A stretch of 55,077 nucleotides of DNA from Chloroflexota bacterium (GTDB taxonomy: Bacteria > Chloroflexota > Anaerolineae > Aggregatilineales > Phototrophicaceae), in the NCBI GenBank assembly GCA_026713245.1, contig JAPOOU010000128.1, positions 1 to 55,077 of the forward strand. The letters are read 5' to 3'. The position numbers were made by a program, and so were the translations under genes. Of the stretch, positions 1-8,918 are shown piece after piece (the stretch's first letter is position 1; each line of letters begins with the position of its first letter). The notes under the pieces are model-generated. The model had not been told where the DNA came from. It made no database searches and worked only from the letters and a program-made list of their open reading frames with translations.

Positions 1-90
1 CGGGCAGCGGACACAACGCGGACACAAAGCCCGGGCAGCGGACGCAACGCGGACACAAAGCCCGGGCAGCGGACACAACGCGGACACAAA
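1..90. repeat. Tandem direct repeat, 31-bp unit, nearly three copies
   Basis: Three adjacent copies start at 1, 32 and 63; the third ends at 90. The unit begins cgggcagcgg and ends with gcggacacaaag. Copy 2 differs from copies 1 and 3 by one base (acg for aca). There are no spacers, so this is a minisatellite-type repeat and not a CRISPR array. The array is cut by the window edge and may be longer. Confidence 0.85.
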
Positions 91-226
91 ACGACGCGCG
101 TTGGCCAAATGTGATGGGGAAATCGAGGGGGACTTTAGGAGCTTCTCTGGGGGCCTTATGCAGGACTTCTAGGGGTATCTCCATAGCTGCTGCAGGTAGC
201 GACTATATCTGCCGCTCGCCACTCGC

Positions 227-232
227 TATAAT
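227..232 (+). promoter_or_regulatory. Possible -10 box for the gene starting at 265
   Basis: A perfect TATAAT lies 33 bases before the TTG start. No convincing -35 box is found 16-18 bases upstream, so this is a weak call. A purine-rich aggataggg at about 250-258 can serve as ribosome binding site. Confidence 0.3.
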
Positions 233-264
233 CCCTCAGCGACAAGCACAGGATAGGGACTAGC

Positions 265-2262
265 TTGCTAAGACAACTGCTGCGCGAGCGCTGGCAATGC
301 GACAGGCATGGGCTATTGCTCTACCTGCTGACCTTCCTTGTCATGAGCTATCCCTTTGTCACCCGCATGCACAGCCACCTGCCAATGGACAATGTCGATA
401 CGCATCAAGCGCTGTGGCAGAACTGGTGGGTGCTGGAAGCGCTGACGCAGGGGCGCGACCTCAACTACACGCCCTACCTGTTTCATCCAGGGGGCCTGGA
501 CTACACGCTGCAGCCGCCGCGCTGGACCGGTTTAGTCTTCTGGATACCGCTTTACATGCTCTTTGGCGATCCCTTTGCCTTCAATATGACAGCGGCGATT
601 GGCATTCTGCTGCGGGCATATGGCATGTATCTCTTCGGCCTGCTTATCTTCAAGCGCCGCATTCCCGCCTGGGTCTGTGGCGCCTTCTATGCCTTTGCCA
701 GCGCCAACTTGACCCACGCTTTGCAGCAGCCCTTCACCGGCGCCTCCGAGTGGATCCCCTGGTTCATGCTCGCCTTTGTCTACGGGCTTATGCGGATTCG
801 GGCGCGCGCGAACACCCGTTCTGTATACTGGACAATGTTGGTCGCGGCCTTTCTATTTTCCTTGAATGTCTACGCCAACCTGAAGATAGGCATCTTCGCC
901 ATGTTGCTCGGCGGGGGATTTGTCGCGCTCTACATGATTGTTCATCGGCTCTGGGCGCTGCGAAATTTCTGGACGTCGATGATCATGTTTGGGCTGGCGA
1001 GCATCGCGATCTGCGCCCCGTCGTTATTGCCAATGATTCGCTCTGAAGATTTGTTCGCCGCGGCTTCCGACCCAGTCGTTGCGGATGTCTGGGGAGGTAT
1101 GGACCTGCTCACGTATCTCAAGGCCGATCATGATCGCCCACTCAATTATATGCAGAGTATCGCAAGTCTGGGCGGCGACGACGTCGAGCACACCTTCGTG
1201 ACCTGGGGACTGTCGCATGTGGGCCTGGTGAGTATATTCTTCGCCTTTGCCGGGCTTGTCTACGCTATCAGAATTGAACGACCGGTTCTTATCTGGTTCA
1301 TCCTGGCGCTGGTGTTCTGGTTACTGAGCCTCGGCGTCGTGATCTATATCGATGGGTCAGCGCTCGACTTTTACTGGACGCCATACCGACTGCTGGAGGA
1401 CAACTTCATTTTTCGCGCCTTGAAGTGGCCCTTTCGCATGGCTCTGGTATTTCTGTTTCCGTATTCCGTTTTGATCGGCTACGGCTTGCATTACCGTACC
1501 CGTTCTATTGTATTAGTAAGTGTAAGTAAGTCGCGCAAATTCCGCAAAGTACCCCCCATCCCCCGACCCCTTCCCCCACAAGGAGGGAAGGGGAGCCTAA
1601 GTCGCGCAATCATTGCGTTTAAGCCCCCTCCCTCTTTATGGGGGAGGGGGTTTGGGGGGGGGGGTAAAGCGTGGCATTTTTCTCATTACTTACTTGCACT
1701 TACTTTGAATCAAAAACGCAGAGCGCTTCTGATTGGATCCGTCATCGCCTTGCTCTACGGCGCCAGCATCTTTCCCATTCCGACCCGTGACGCGCCGCGC
1801 CCGCTGTATCTGTCGAAGCTGGCAGAACTCCCGGACGGCGCCATCATTGACGTGCCCTTTGGTCGGCACGTCTCCAAATACTATATGTCGGTGCAACGCT
1901 ATCATGGGCGTCCTATCGCCGAAGGCATGATCGCGCGCGTCCCGCCGGGCACTTACGATTACATCAATCAGAACCTTCTTCTGGCGACTTTTCGCGATCC
2001 CGGCAAGATTAACTATGAAGACTTGACGCTTGACGATTGGGAAGCGGATTTCAAGCAGTTGCTGGATGACGGATTCCGTTACCTGGTCATGCATCGAGAA
2101 GTTCCCGTCTCCAGCTTCATTGGTCGCGCCAAGGGCTGGGCCCTGGAAATGTTTAAGATTGAACCCAAGTTGTACGATGACAACAACGTCATCATCTATG
2201 ACCTGGCGGATGTCAACGCGGAAAATGTTCTCTCGAGGGCCAAGCGTCTCCTGGCTGACTAA
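265..2262 (+). CDS. Polytopic membrane protein, GT-C glycosyltransferase-like
   Basis: A 665-residue protein with a TTG start preceded by aggataggg. About ten hydrophobic segments fill residues 15-500, followed by a soluble C-terminal domain of about 150 residues. An acidic first exported loop (MDNVDTHQALWQNWW, about residues 41-55) and the overall layout resemble lipid-linked-sugar GT-C enzymes of the cell envelope, but no signature motif identifies donor or acceptor. Residues of about 418-480 are encoded by a palindromic insertion element (1515-1704) and are low in complexity (PPIPRPLPPQGGKG, PPPSLWGRGFGGGG). They would sit in a loop between two membrane segments. The frame stays open across the element, so the gene may still be functional. 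It converges with the methyltransferase gene, leaving only 20 bases between them. Confidence 0.6.
   Translation: MLRQLLRERWQCDRHGLLLYLLTFLVMSYPFVTRMHSHLPMDNVDTHQALWQNWWVLEALTQGRDLNYTPYLFHPGGLDYTLQPPRWTGLVFWIPLYMLFGDPFAFNMTAAIGILLRAYGMYLFGLLIFKRRIPAWVCGAFYAFASANLTHALQQPFTGASEWIPWFMLAFVYGLMRIRARANTRSVYWTMLVAAFLFSLNVYANLKIGIFAMLLGGGFVALYMIVHRLWALRNFWTSMIMFGLASIAICAPSLLPMIRSEDLFAAASDPVVADVWGGMDLLTYLKADHDRPLNYMQSIASLGGDDVEHTFVTWGLSHVGLVSIFFAFAGLVYAIRIERPVLIWFILALVFWLLSLGVVIYIDGSALDFYWTPYRLLEDNFIFRALKWPFRMALVFLFPYSVLIGYGLHYRTRSIVLVSVSKSRKFRKVPPIPRPLPPQGGKGSLSRAIIAFKPPPSLWGRGFGGGGKAWHFSHYLLALTLNQKRRALLIGSVIALLYGASIFPIPTRDAPRPLYLSKLAELPDGAIIDVPFGRHVSKYYMSVQRYHGRPIAEGMIARVPPGTYDYINQNLLLATFRDPGKINYEDLTLDDWEADFKQLLDDGFRYLVMHREVPVSSFIGRAKGWALEMFKIEPKLYDDNNVIIYDLADVNAENVLSRAKRLLAD
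1515..1704. repeat. Palindromic MITE/REP-like element inserted in-frame
   Basis: The element is bounded by 17-base inverted repeats, agtaagtgtaagtaagt (1515-1531) and acttacttgcacttact (1688-1704), which match at 16 of 17 positions. Inside are two head-to-head C/G-rich hairpin units (1552-1597 and 1622-1664), each with a core of the type CCCCTCCCT, short loop, GGGAGGGG. A TT dinucleotide flanks both outer ends and may be a target duplication. It lies inside a coding region without breaking the frame. Related single units occur at 4412-4458 and, more degenerate, at 4528-4563. Confidence 0.75.
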
Positions 2263-2282
2263 GGCGAAAGCGCGCGCGGGAT

Positions 2283-3068
2283 TCAGACCTGTATCTGGCA
2301 CTTGAGCACAGCGCCCGGGATGAAAAATCTGAAGTCATCACTGTCAATTCGATCGGGCAGTTGGAAGCCGCGCCTGATGTCATGCGAGGCTTCCCTGAAA
2401 ATGGATTTGATCATTTCCCGGTTTTGCCGGGGTGTCTCCATGCGCGTCGTCCATTTGCGGAAATGCAGTTCGAGATCAAACTTGTGTATCAGCTCGGCGC
2501 GGAATCCCGATGCCGACAACAGGGCGCGCCATTCGGAAATTCGATAGTCGCGTACGTGTGATGGATCGCGCAGCAGCTCGATGGTCTGCAATAAAGTATC
2601 TTGCGCATAATCTTCACTTGCCATGATGTCGCTGATGATAAAACTGCCTTCGTCCTTCAGTACACGGCGAATCTCGTCGATGGCCCGTTCCGGATGCTGC
2701 CAATGGTGCGCGCTGTAACGCGACGTGACGATGTCAAACTTGTCGTCTGGAAAGGGCAGGTGTTCAATGTCGGCCAGTTGCGGCGTGACGTTGGCAGCGC
2801 CCCGTTGCTTGGCGAGGAGTTCTACTTGCTTGAGCATCGCCCCGGTGAAATCGCAGGCGTAAACCCGGGCGACGTCGGGCGCGAAAGCCATAGCAGTGTG
2901 TCCGGCGCCGCAGCCGGCGTCCAGGACGACGCTGCCCGGGCGCAGCGGCGCGTTGCGCGCCATGACCTCAAGATCCGCTCCCGAGGCGTGCACGGCGCTG
3001 GCGAGATAGTTGGCCGCGACCTCTCCAAAACGCGTCTGAACCTGTTGCTTTATGTCTCGCTTTGCCAT
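2283..3068 (-). CDS. Class I SAM-dependent methyltransferase, UbiE/type-11 family
   Basis: A 261-residue soluble protein. Motif I of the Rossmann-like SAM site is clear (VLDAGCGAGHTA, about residues 48-59), followed by the acidic ribose-binding strand (VYACDFTGAML), the motif around LADIEHLPFPDDKFDIV, and IRRVLKDEGSFIISDI as the post-I strand. These features define the ubiquinone/menaquinone-type methyltransferase fold, but the substrate cannot be read from sequence. The ATG start lacks a good ribosome binding site. It is the last minus-strand gene after the sugar operon, 81 bases downstream of the kinase-like gene, so it may be co-transcribed, although its function is not obviously linked. 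Confidence 0.85.
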   Translation of the reverse strand: MAKRDIKQQVQTRFGEVAANYLASAVHASGADLEVMARNAPLRPGSVVLDAGCGAGHTAMAFAPDVARVYACDFTGAMLKQVELLAKQRGAANVTPQLADIEHLPFPDDKFDIVTSRYSAHHWQHPERAIDEIRRVLKDEGSFIISDIMASEDYAQDTLLQTIELLRDPSHVRDYRISEWRALLSASGFRAELIHKFDLELHFRKWTTRMETPRQNREMIKSIFREASHDIRRGFQLPDRIDSDDFRFFIPGAVLKCQIQV

Positions 3069-3149
3069 AGGTCGCTTTCGTTGGCTTTGCCGTTCCGCAT
3101 CAGAGTTGCCGTATCCGATTAGTCAAGCACGCTCTGGGGACAGGTGGAT

Positions 3150-4382
3150 TCATGAGAAGTCGGACTCGAATGCGAGCGCCGGAAGGACCCCGCCAACGAA
3201 GGCGTCGCCGAGTCCGATAGTGGTTCCGTTATCCTGTTCGACGGCCGCTACAGGCACGCAGACTATGTTGCCGCGGCCCGCGGCGTTAATGACGTCGGCG
3301 AATCGGGCAGCTTCCGCAATCGGTTCTCGGCCCGCGATTTCGCGGTAGTTCGCCATCGCGAAGTCATCGCCATGGCGGAAACGCGTAGTCGCCATCGTGA
3401 CGCCGGCCTTGAGCGCCGCAGCGTATCTACTGGCATCGTCGCCGTATGCGAGCGCCCAGCCCCGCGTATGCACGACGATGGCGGCTGCTGGAATGAGCCG
3501 GCTCAAGTCCGCAAGCGCGCATGTGACTCGTCGGGCGTCGTGCAAGTCCACCGCTCGATCAAGATGAACTTGCAGCTCGTCTTCGTTCATGCTGTAGACG
3601 TCAATTCTCGGCCCGAGTTCCCGGAATATCATCTGACGGTAGCTTGGGTCATAATACGCGCCGTCCTCCATAAAGACGATGGAGTCGCCGGGCAGGCGCT
3701 TTAACATACGCTTGAGCTTGGCTAGCCGATCCGCGAGCAACTGCTTGCTTTGTACCGCGTTGAAGCCCGAGATCAGTAACACTTTCGCTTCAGTTATCAG
3801 GTCAGCGAAGTCTTCGTTGAGTTTCATGTCAATTCTATCGGCATTGCAGTGATAAATGAGGCGATTCGGTTGTCTGGCGCGAATATCAATATCGCCCGCG
3901 CGCAGCCTTGCGTCCAGCCCGAATTGCACAATCAGATGCGGATAGGTACTGTCGTCCGGATTGCTGCAGATGTAAGGGCAATCTTGGGGTAAAAGTCGGC
4001 GCACGTGGCTGTTCATTGTGATCAGATGTAGCGCGGCGGTATATCCCAATATCCGCATCGCGATAGCGGCGCGCACGGAGGTACCGCCCAGCGTGATTTT
4101 TTTCTCAAATCGCGCCGCGAAACGCTCGATGATCGCCGAGCTAGCAACGAAGCGCTCGCCGCCGCCTGAAGTCTTCATGAAGCTTAGGATCGAGATTACG
4201 AGATCGCGTTCGGAGGCTATCTCGCCCTGCGAGCCTAGTTCATCGGCGCTGATCGCATAAGCGGTGATGAGTTCTTCAAGCGCTTCCGCATTCCAGACGA
4301 TTTCATAATCGACATTGTTGCAGAAGCCGAGGGCAATACGCTCGCTCACGCTTTTTTGACGATCCCCAGTAATTCCAAGCAA
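3150..4382 (-). CDS. ADP-dependent phosphofructokinase/glucokinase family protein
   Basis: A 410-residue protein of the ADP-specific sugar kinase family (ribokinase fold). Visible family features are an N-terminal LGFCNNVDYEIVW-like substrate strand, GGTSVRAAIAM (substrate and lid region), VLLISGFNAVQ, the segment VFMEDGAYYDPSYRQM, VYSMNEDELQ, and the C-terminal anion-hole motif TTIGLGDAFVGG with candidate catalytic Asp393. Archaeal members phosphorylate glucose or fructose-6-phosphate with ADP. The exact sugar here is unknown. The gene lies 296 bases downstream of a class II aldolase and a sugar importer, which fits a phosphorylation step before aldol cleavage. The start is uncertain: the TTG used here has only a distant AAAGG, and a GTG 11 codons later is possible. 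Confidence 0.75.
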   Translation of the reverse strand: MLGITGDRQKSVSERIALGFCNNVDYEIVWNAEALEELITAYAISADELGSQGEIASERDLVISILSFMKTSGGGERFVASSAIIERFAARFEKKITLGGTSVRAAIAMRILGYTAALHLITMNSHVRRLLPQDCPYICSNPDDSTYPHLIVQFGLDARLRAGDIDIRARQPNRLIYHCNADRIDMKLNEDFADLITEAKVLLISGFNAVQSKQLLADRLAKLKRMLKRLPGDSIVFMEDGAYYDPSYRQMIFRELGPRIDVYSMNEDELQVHLDRAVDLHDARRVTCALADLSRLIPAAAIVVHTRGWALAYGDDASRYAAALKAGVTMATTRFRHGDDFAMANYREIAGREPIAEAARFADVINAAGRGNIVCVPVAAVEQDNGTTIGLGDAFVGGVLPALAFESDFS

Positions 4383-4411
4383 GTATTGAGTATGTGAAAT
4401 TGCCTTTATTC

Positions 4412-4458
4412 AACCCCGCCCCCCGGCCCCCTCCCCGAAGAATCAGGGAGGGGGAGCG
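4412..4458. repeat. G/C palindromic REP-like unit
   Basis: An intergenic hairpin: CCCCCTCCC and GGGAGGGGG arms separated by about nine bases. Read on the minus strand it aligns closely with the unit at 1622-1664 inside the membrane-protein gene, including the trailing G-rich tract. It lies between the kinase-like gene and the aldolase gene and could attenuate or process their mRNA. That role is inference. Confidence 0.65.
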
Positions 4459-4527
4459 CTATTGGCGGGACAAAGATTACATCCAGAACTTTCGCTACAA
4501 ATGAGATGATTCGCACTATTTTAACGG

Positions 4528-4563
4528 TGCTGCTCCCATGCCCATACAGGGAGAGGGCTTGCT
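4528..4563. repeat. Degenerate G/C palindromic unit
   Basis: On the minus strand the sequence runs agccctctccctgtatgggc and continues to a tgggagcagc arm. It has the same order of arms as the unit at 4412-4458 but is shorter and more diverged. It is probably a decayed member of the same family. The rest of the gap 4383-4678 holds nothing else recognisable. Confidence 0.35.
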
Positions 4564-4678
4564 GATCTGATTGGACGCGACAGACTTTTTCGCCGGTTGC
4601 GCGCCGAGCGGCTGGCTGTGGCTTTTCCATGGCAGGACGATCCTGGAGGCCAATCGTCAATAGATGAGTTGGGCGCCA

Positions 4679-5539
4679 TCAGTAAAGCGGCGCCTTGCCC
4701 GTTGTTTTGAAGAGGTCAAACTTCTGCCGGCAGACGACTTTCATGGCGTCAATGCACTGTGGATAGATGCTGCTGGGCTCGCGCAGGATAGGATCCCGGA
4801 GGACTTCGCGACATTTTTGATAAAATGCGTTTTTCATGTCGGCGGAAATATTGATCTTGCAGATGCCCAATTCCACGGAACTGGCGATCTCCTCGTCGGG
4901 GTTCCCGGAACCTCCATGCAGCACCAGCGGAATATCTACCTTGGCGCTGATCTCTCGTAGCAAGTCCAGGCGAATTTCTGGTTTCATGTCCTTCGGGTAC
5001 AAGCCATGTGAGGTACCGATCGCGACCGCCAGCGTATCGACATTGGTGGCGTCGACGAAAGTCTTTACTTCATCAGGATCGACAAATACGACTTCATCGG
5101 CGCCGGCTTCGGCCTCTTCGTCGAGTTCACCGATCGTTCCGAGCTCGCCTTCGACCGAAACATCGACCGCATGAGCCAACGAGGCGACTTCCCGGCAGGC
5201 GGCGATATTTTGGTCTAGTGGAAGCTCCGACGCGTCAATCATCACCGATGTAAAGCCGGCGCGTATGGCGGTCATGATTTGCTCCAGCGACGAGCCGTGA
5301 TCCAGGTGAATCACGACCGGCACGGCGGCGTTTTTCGCCTCTTCCAGGGCGAATTTTACAAAGGCGGTACCGACGAATGCCAATTCGTCGGGATGAATGG
5401 CGATGATGACAGGCGCGTTTGCATCTTCTGCCGCTTCAACTGCGCCGGTCAAGAGCATATTACTGCTGATATTATATGCAGGCACGGCGAAACGATTCTC
5501 TCGCGCAACCGCCAGCAGGTCTCTCATGTTCATTAACAT
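4679..5539 (-). CDS. Class II ketose-bisphosphate aldolase (Fba/GatY/KbaY family)
   Basis: A zinc-dependent TIM-barrel aldolase of about 286 residues. Counting from an upstream TTG at 5563, the signature residues are HLDHGSS at 86-92 (catalytic Asp88 and zinc ligand His89), VEGELG at 137-142, IGTSHG with zinc ligand His186, LHGGSG with zinc ligand His216, and the phosphate-binding INIS near 238-241. The start placed here is the ATG of MLMNMRDLL, which matches the usual N-terminus; the upstream TTG would add eight residues. Family members cleave fructose-1,6-, tagatose- or related ketose bisphosphates. Its position between importer and sugar kinase suggests that it splits the imported, phosphorylated sugar into triose phosphates in the cytoplasm. 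Confidence 0.9.
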   Translation of the reverse strand: MLMNMRDLLAVARENRFAVPAYNISSNMLLTGAVEAAEDANAPVIIAIHPDELAFVGTAFVKFALEEAKNAAVPVVIHLDHGSSLEQIMTAIRAGFTSVMIDASELPLDQNIAACREVASLAHAVDVSVEGELGTIGELDEEAEAGADEVVFVDPDEVKTFVDATNVDTLAVAIGTSHGLYPKDMKPEIRLDLLREISAKVDIPLVLHGGSGNPDEEIASSVELGICKINISADMKNAFYQKCREVLRDPILREPSSIYPQCIDAMKVVCRQKFDLFKTTGKAPLY

Positions 5540-5587
5540 AGTGACATCGTCATTTCGTTGCAAGTAAATAAATGGGTAGGCGCATGA

Positions 5588-6430
5588 TTAGCCTTTGATT
5601 GAGCCGGCCGACATACCCGCGATGAAGTAACGCTGGAAGAGCAGGAATAGAACCAGCACCGGCAGCGAACCGAGTACGCTCAGCGCCAACATCTGGTTCC
5701 ATTCAAAGGAGTGCTGCCCCATAAGCAGGTGTATGCCAATCGGGACCGTTCGCATATCGTTGGTTCGTGTCAAAGTGAGCGCAAACAAAAACTCGTTCCA
5801 TGCCAACATGAAGGTATAGACGCCGACCGCAACGATCCCCGGCAATGAAATCGGAACCAGAATGCGCCACAGCGTCACAAAGCTGCCTCCCCCGTCGATC
5901 ATGACGGCCTCGTCCAGGTCACGAGGCAGCGTATTAAAATAGCCGGTCATCATTATGATTGCGTAGGACAACGTGAACACCATATATGTCAGCACTAGCG
6001 CGGTGTAGGTGTTGTAAATGCGCAGCCAGACAATGAGGCCGAAATAAGGGATCATCAGCGTGATCGGCGGCACCGACTGGACGCCGATAATGACCAGGGT
6101 CAGGAATTTCTTGTAGCGAAAGTCGTAACGGCTCAAGCTGTATCCGGCCAGGATGCTGGTTATGACGGTGCAGATCGTCACCATAATCGCGACGAGGTAG
6201 CTGTTGAAAAAGAAGCGCAACTGCCCGGGATCACTCAGCACCGCCCGGTACGCGTCAAATGAAAACGAGTAATCTATAAGCGCCGGCGGGTACGCGAAGA
6301 TCTCCAGATTGGACTTGAAGGACGAAGCCACCATCCAGAGTACCGGCAAGCCTGCGAAACAGGCGCCGAGAAGTAGCGCGATCCAGAGCAGGATTTTGCG
6401 GGCTAGAATCTCTCTGCGACTGCCGATCAT
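5588..6430 (-). CDS. Sugar ABC transporter permease, MalG/CUT1 type
   Basis: A 280-residue inner-membrane permease with six predicted membrane segments. The cytoplasmic EAA loop that docks the ATPase is DLDEAVMIDGGGSFVTLWRI, near residues 165-184, followed by LVPISLPGI. It pairs with the MalF-type permease just upstream (88 bases) and the binding protein beyond. No ATPase gene lies in this operon; CUT1 systems often share a MalK/MsmK-type ATPase encoded elsewhere. The small spacing to the aldolase gene supports co-transcription. Confidence 0.93.
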   Translation of the reverse strand: MIGSRREILARKILLWIALLLGACFAGLPVLWMVASSFKSNLEIFAYPPALIDYSFSFDAYRAVLSDPGQLRFFFNSYLVAIMVTICTVITSILAGYSLSRYDFRYKKFLTLVIIGVQSVPPITLMIPYFGLIVWLRIYNTYTALVLTYMVFTLSYAIIMMTGYFNTLPRDLDEAVMIDGGGSFVTLWRILVPISLPGIVAVGVYTFMLAWNEFLFALTLTRTNDMRTVPIGIHLLMGQHSFEWNQMLALSVLGSLPVLVLFLLFQRYFIAGMSAGSIKG

Positions 6431-6518
6431 ACTGCTCTCAAGCTGCTAATGCTGCATATCTCTGACAGAAACTGTTCCAAGCATATAAACGATTTCCATT
6501 ATCGCGGCCAGCGAGCTT

Positions 6519-7451
6519 CTAATCGTCCACCATCCGCTGACTGCGTACGTAGAAAACCGCCACAAAGGTACACATCGCCAGGATAACCATGGCAATGGTG
6601 GAAGCGATAGAATACTCGTGCGAACTGAAGGCAGCCTTATAGGTATATGTGCTCAAGACTTCGGTGGAGCGCATGGGGCCGCCGCCGGTGGTCATCCAGA
6701 TCAATGTGAACTGATGTATCGTCCAGATGAAATCCAATAAGGCCAGGCTGATGATAATCGGTTTCAGTTGAGGCAGCGTAATATTAAGGAAAAGCTGCCA
6801 GGCATTCCCGCCGTCGACGCGACCCGCCTCATACAGGTCATCCGGGATGCCTTGCAGTCCGGCCAGGAAGCTCACCAGGTAAAAGGGATATCCCGACCAG
6901 ATGTTGATGAAGGTAACCGCGTTTAAGGCCAGCCGCCGGTCGGATAAGAATTCCTGAAGCTCCTCGACCAGACCCAGCTCAAGCAGCACAAAGTTGATCA
7001 CCCCGTGCGGATTCATAAGCAGACGCCAAAGAATGGCAATAATTGACGCCGTGAAGACCCAGGGCAAAATGTAGATGACGCGGAATACCGCCTTGACGTT
7101 ATTACCCAGCAAGCGCGAATTTAGCAGCAATGCGAATGACAGGCCGATGAAGAAGTGCGCCACCACGCTGGCAATCGAAAAGTACAGAGTGTTGCTTAAG
7201 GCGCCGCGGAATTTCCGATGCGTGAGCACTTCTTCGTAATTCTCCAAACCAACGAAGGTAGGCGTATTCTGGTTTACGATGACATTGTCAACCAATGAGT
7301 AGAGGAAAACGGTCACAATCGGCACAATGGTTAGCGCCGCCAGCAATAGCAGCGTCGGCGAGAGATAAGCATAGGGCAGAAGCTTGCGCTTCCTTTGCGC
7401 CCACATAATATTCGCGGGTTCTGCGACTTGGTTTTGCGCCGGTGAAACCAT
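6519..7451 (-). CDS. Sugar ABC transporter permease, MalF/CUT1 type
   Basis: A 310-residue permease with six predicted membrane segments and an N-terminal cytoplasmic tail ending in RKRKLLPYAYLSPTLLLL. The EAA loop is DDLYEAGRVDGGNAWQLF, near residues 203-220, followed by NITLPQLKP. It forms the heterodimeric channel with the MalG-type protein. The gene starts 86 bases after the binding-protein gene in the same direction. Confidence 0.93.
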   Translation of the reverse strand: MVSPAQNQVAEPANIMWAQRKRKLLPYAYLSPTLLLLAALTIVPIVTVFLYSLVDNVIVNQNTPTFVGLENYEEVLTHRKFRGALSNTLYFSIASVVAHFFIGLSFALLLNSRLLGNNVKAVFRVIYILPWVFTASIIAILWRLLMNPHGVINFVLLELGLVEELQEFLSDRRLALNAVTFINIWSGYPFYLVSFLAGLQGIPDDLYEAGRVDGGNAWQLFLNITLPQLKPIIISLALLDFIWTIHQFTLIWMTTGGGPMRSTEVLSTYTYKAAFSSHEYSIASTIAMVILAMCTFVAVFYVRSQRMVDD

Positions 7452-7537
7452 GCCAACTCCGGTTGCACTGAGGCGGCCAGCCGCTCTGACCGGCCGCCTC
7501 TGCGCTATAACTTAGGGAAATAGCGCGTCGGGAGAAC

Positions 7538-8782
7538 TTACTCGAATATGTCTTCCCACTCTTCTTGCGCGATTTCCAGGAACTCGTCCAACTCCATTTC
7601 GCCATCCAGATAGAATTGGAAGGGCTCGTCGAATTGACGCATCAACTCTTCCGCGGCCGGGAGTCCCGTGAACTCATTGGCCAAGTAACCTGCCTGGAAG
7701 ATCTCGAAGGCTGTCATAAAGAGCGGATCTGTCTGGATGAAGTCCGGCGTCGCATTGACATTGCCCGGGAAGGCATTTGCGATCGATGTCAGTTTGGAGT
7801 TGCCCTCGACGCTGGTCAAGTAGTCGATCAGCTTCCAGGCTTCGGCCTTGTGTTCGGTATTGGCGCTGATGCCAATGCCCCATGAGGCATAAGGCAAGCC
7901 GCGCGGTCCGTCGTAGCCCTCGGCTGCTGGAAGCGCGGTGATATCGAAGTTCAAGTCCGGGTTACGCTCGCGGATCAGCGTAAAGTGCGCCAGCGTGTTG
8001 ATAATCATGGCGACGCGCTCGTTGACGAATTCTTCGACCTTTTCGTTTTCCTTCATGGCGTAGGCGCCGGGCGCGACCACGCCGGCGTCATGCAGGCTCT
8101 TGATATATGCCATCGTGTCGGCCAGCTGTTCGTTGCCGACCAGGTTGGGCTGCCCCATGTCATCGAGCATGCTGCCGCCAGTGGCCCATAGCCAGGACAT
8201 GGTGTCGTTCTGGATGCCGTTGGGCTGCTCTAGCGAGAGCGGCTGCGCCCAGCCGTAAACATTGTTGTCGGGGTCGGTGAGGGCTTCTGCCGCGGCGGCG
8301 AATTCGGCGCGCGTCGACGGCGGATCGATGCCGGCCGCTGCCAGCATGTCCAGATTGACGAAGACCGGATAGATGAAATTCGCGATGGGGATCATATAGG
8401 TCTCCCCGGCGAGCTGAATCTGCGCCGCCAATTCGCTGTCATCGTAGCCGGCATCCGCCATGGCTGCGGTCAAGCTTGCCAACGCGCCTTGCTTCCACAA
8501 GACATTGACCCAGGCGCCGTCCAGGCCGACGACATCAGCCATGGTGCCGGTCGCCGCGCTGGCGATGATCTGGTCCTTCGTGGTCAGGTAGGGTCCGCTG
8601 ATCGTCTCTACCTTGATGCCCGGGTTGGCCGCTTCAAATTCGTCCAAGATTGCGCGGAACGAGCCTTCCGGCAATTCCGGCTCCCACCATTGCTGGAATT
8701 CCAGGGTAACGTCTTGCGCCATGCTGATACCGCTCACCAGCAGTAGCGCCAGAATCGTAAACAAACCAAGATATTTCTTCAT
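7538..8782 (-). CDS. Extracellular sugar-binding protein, family 1 (CUT1 importer)
   Basis: A 414-residue exported binding protein. A signal peptide is clear (MKKYLGLFTILALLLVSGIS then MA), with likely cleavage before Gln23. There is no lipobox cysteine, so it appears freely exported and not lipid-anchored, unlike most Gram-positive counterparts. The mature sequence begins DVTLEFQQWWEPE and contains the GQPNLVGNEQLADTM and YASWGIGISANTEHKAEAWK segments typical of the family; aromatic residues suggest an oligosaccharide or sugar ligand. A good ribosome binding site (aaggagaa) precedes the ATG. The 136 bases upstream, between this gene and the regulator, contain CGAGGCG/CGCCTCG arms (8829-8835 and 8860-8866) but no clear promoter. 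Confidence 0.92.
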   Translation of the reverse strand: MKKYLGLFTILALLLVSGISMAQDVTLEFQQWWEPELPEGSFRAILDEFEAANPGIKVETISGPYLTTKDQIIASAATGTMADVVGLDGAWVNVLWKQGALASLTAAMADAGYDDSELAAQIQLAGETYMIPIANFIYPVFVNLDMLAAAGIDPPSTRAEFAAAAEALTDPDNNVYGWAQPLSLEQPNGIQNDTMSWLWATGGSMLDDMGQPNLVGNEQLADTMAYIKSLHDAGVVAPGAYAMKENEKVEEFVNERVAMIINTLAHFTLIRERNPDLNFDITALPAAEGYDGPRGLPYASWGIGISANTEHKAEAWKLIDYLTSVEGNSKLTSIANAFPGNVNATPDFIQTDPLFMTAFEIFQAGYLANEFTGLPAAEELMRQFDEPFQFYLDGEMELDEFLEIAQEEWEDIFE

Positions 8783-8918
8783 TGTGAATTTCTCCTTATG
8801 ACAAGTATCGATTCAGTCGGAATCGTCACGAGGCGCTTGAGCCAATTGATGTCGCGAAACGCCTCGCGGATGCTTGGAAGTCTTCAATTCATAGGCCCTC
8901 CCTTTTCTAGTTTCGTTC

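Noticed and set aside
1..90. CRISPR array
   Set aside because: Units are head-to-tail without unique spacers and no cas genes are present.
2283..3068. Menaquinone/ubiquinone methyltransferase named as ubiE/menG
   Set aside because: The SAM-binding motifs fit the broad family only; no quinone genes are adjacent, so a specific name is not justified.
8829..8866. Terminator between the regulator and the binding-protein gene
   Set aside because: The CGAGGCG/CGCCTCG arms have a 24-base loop and no T-tract.
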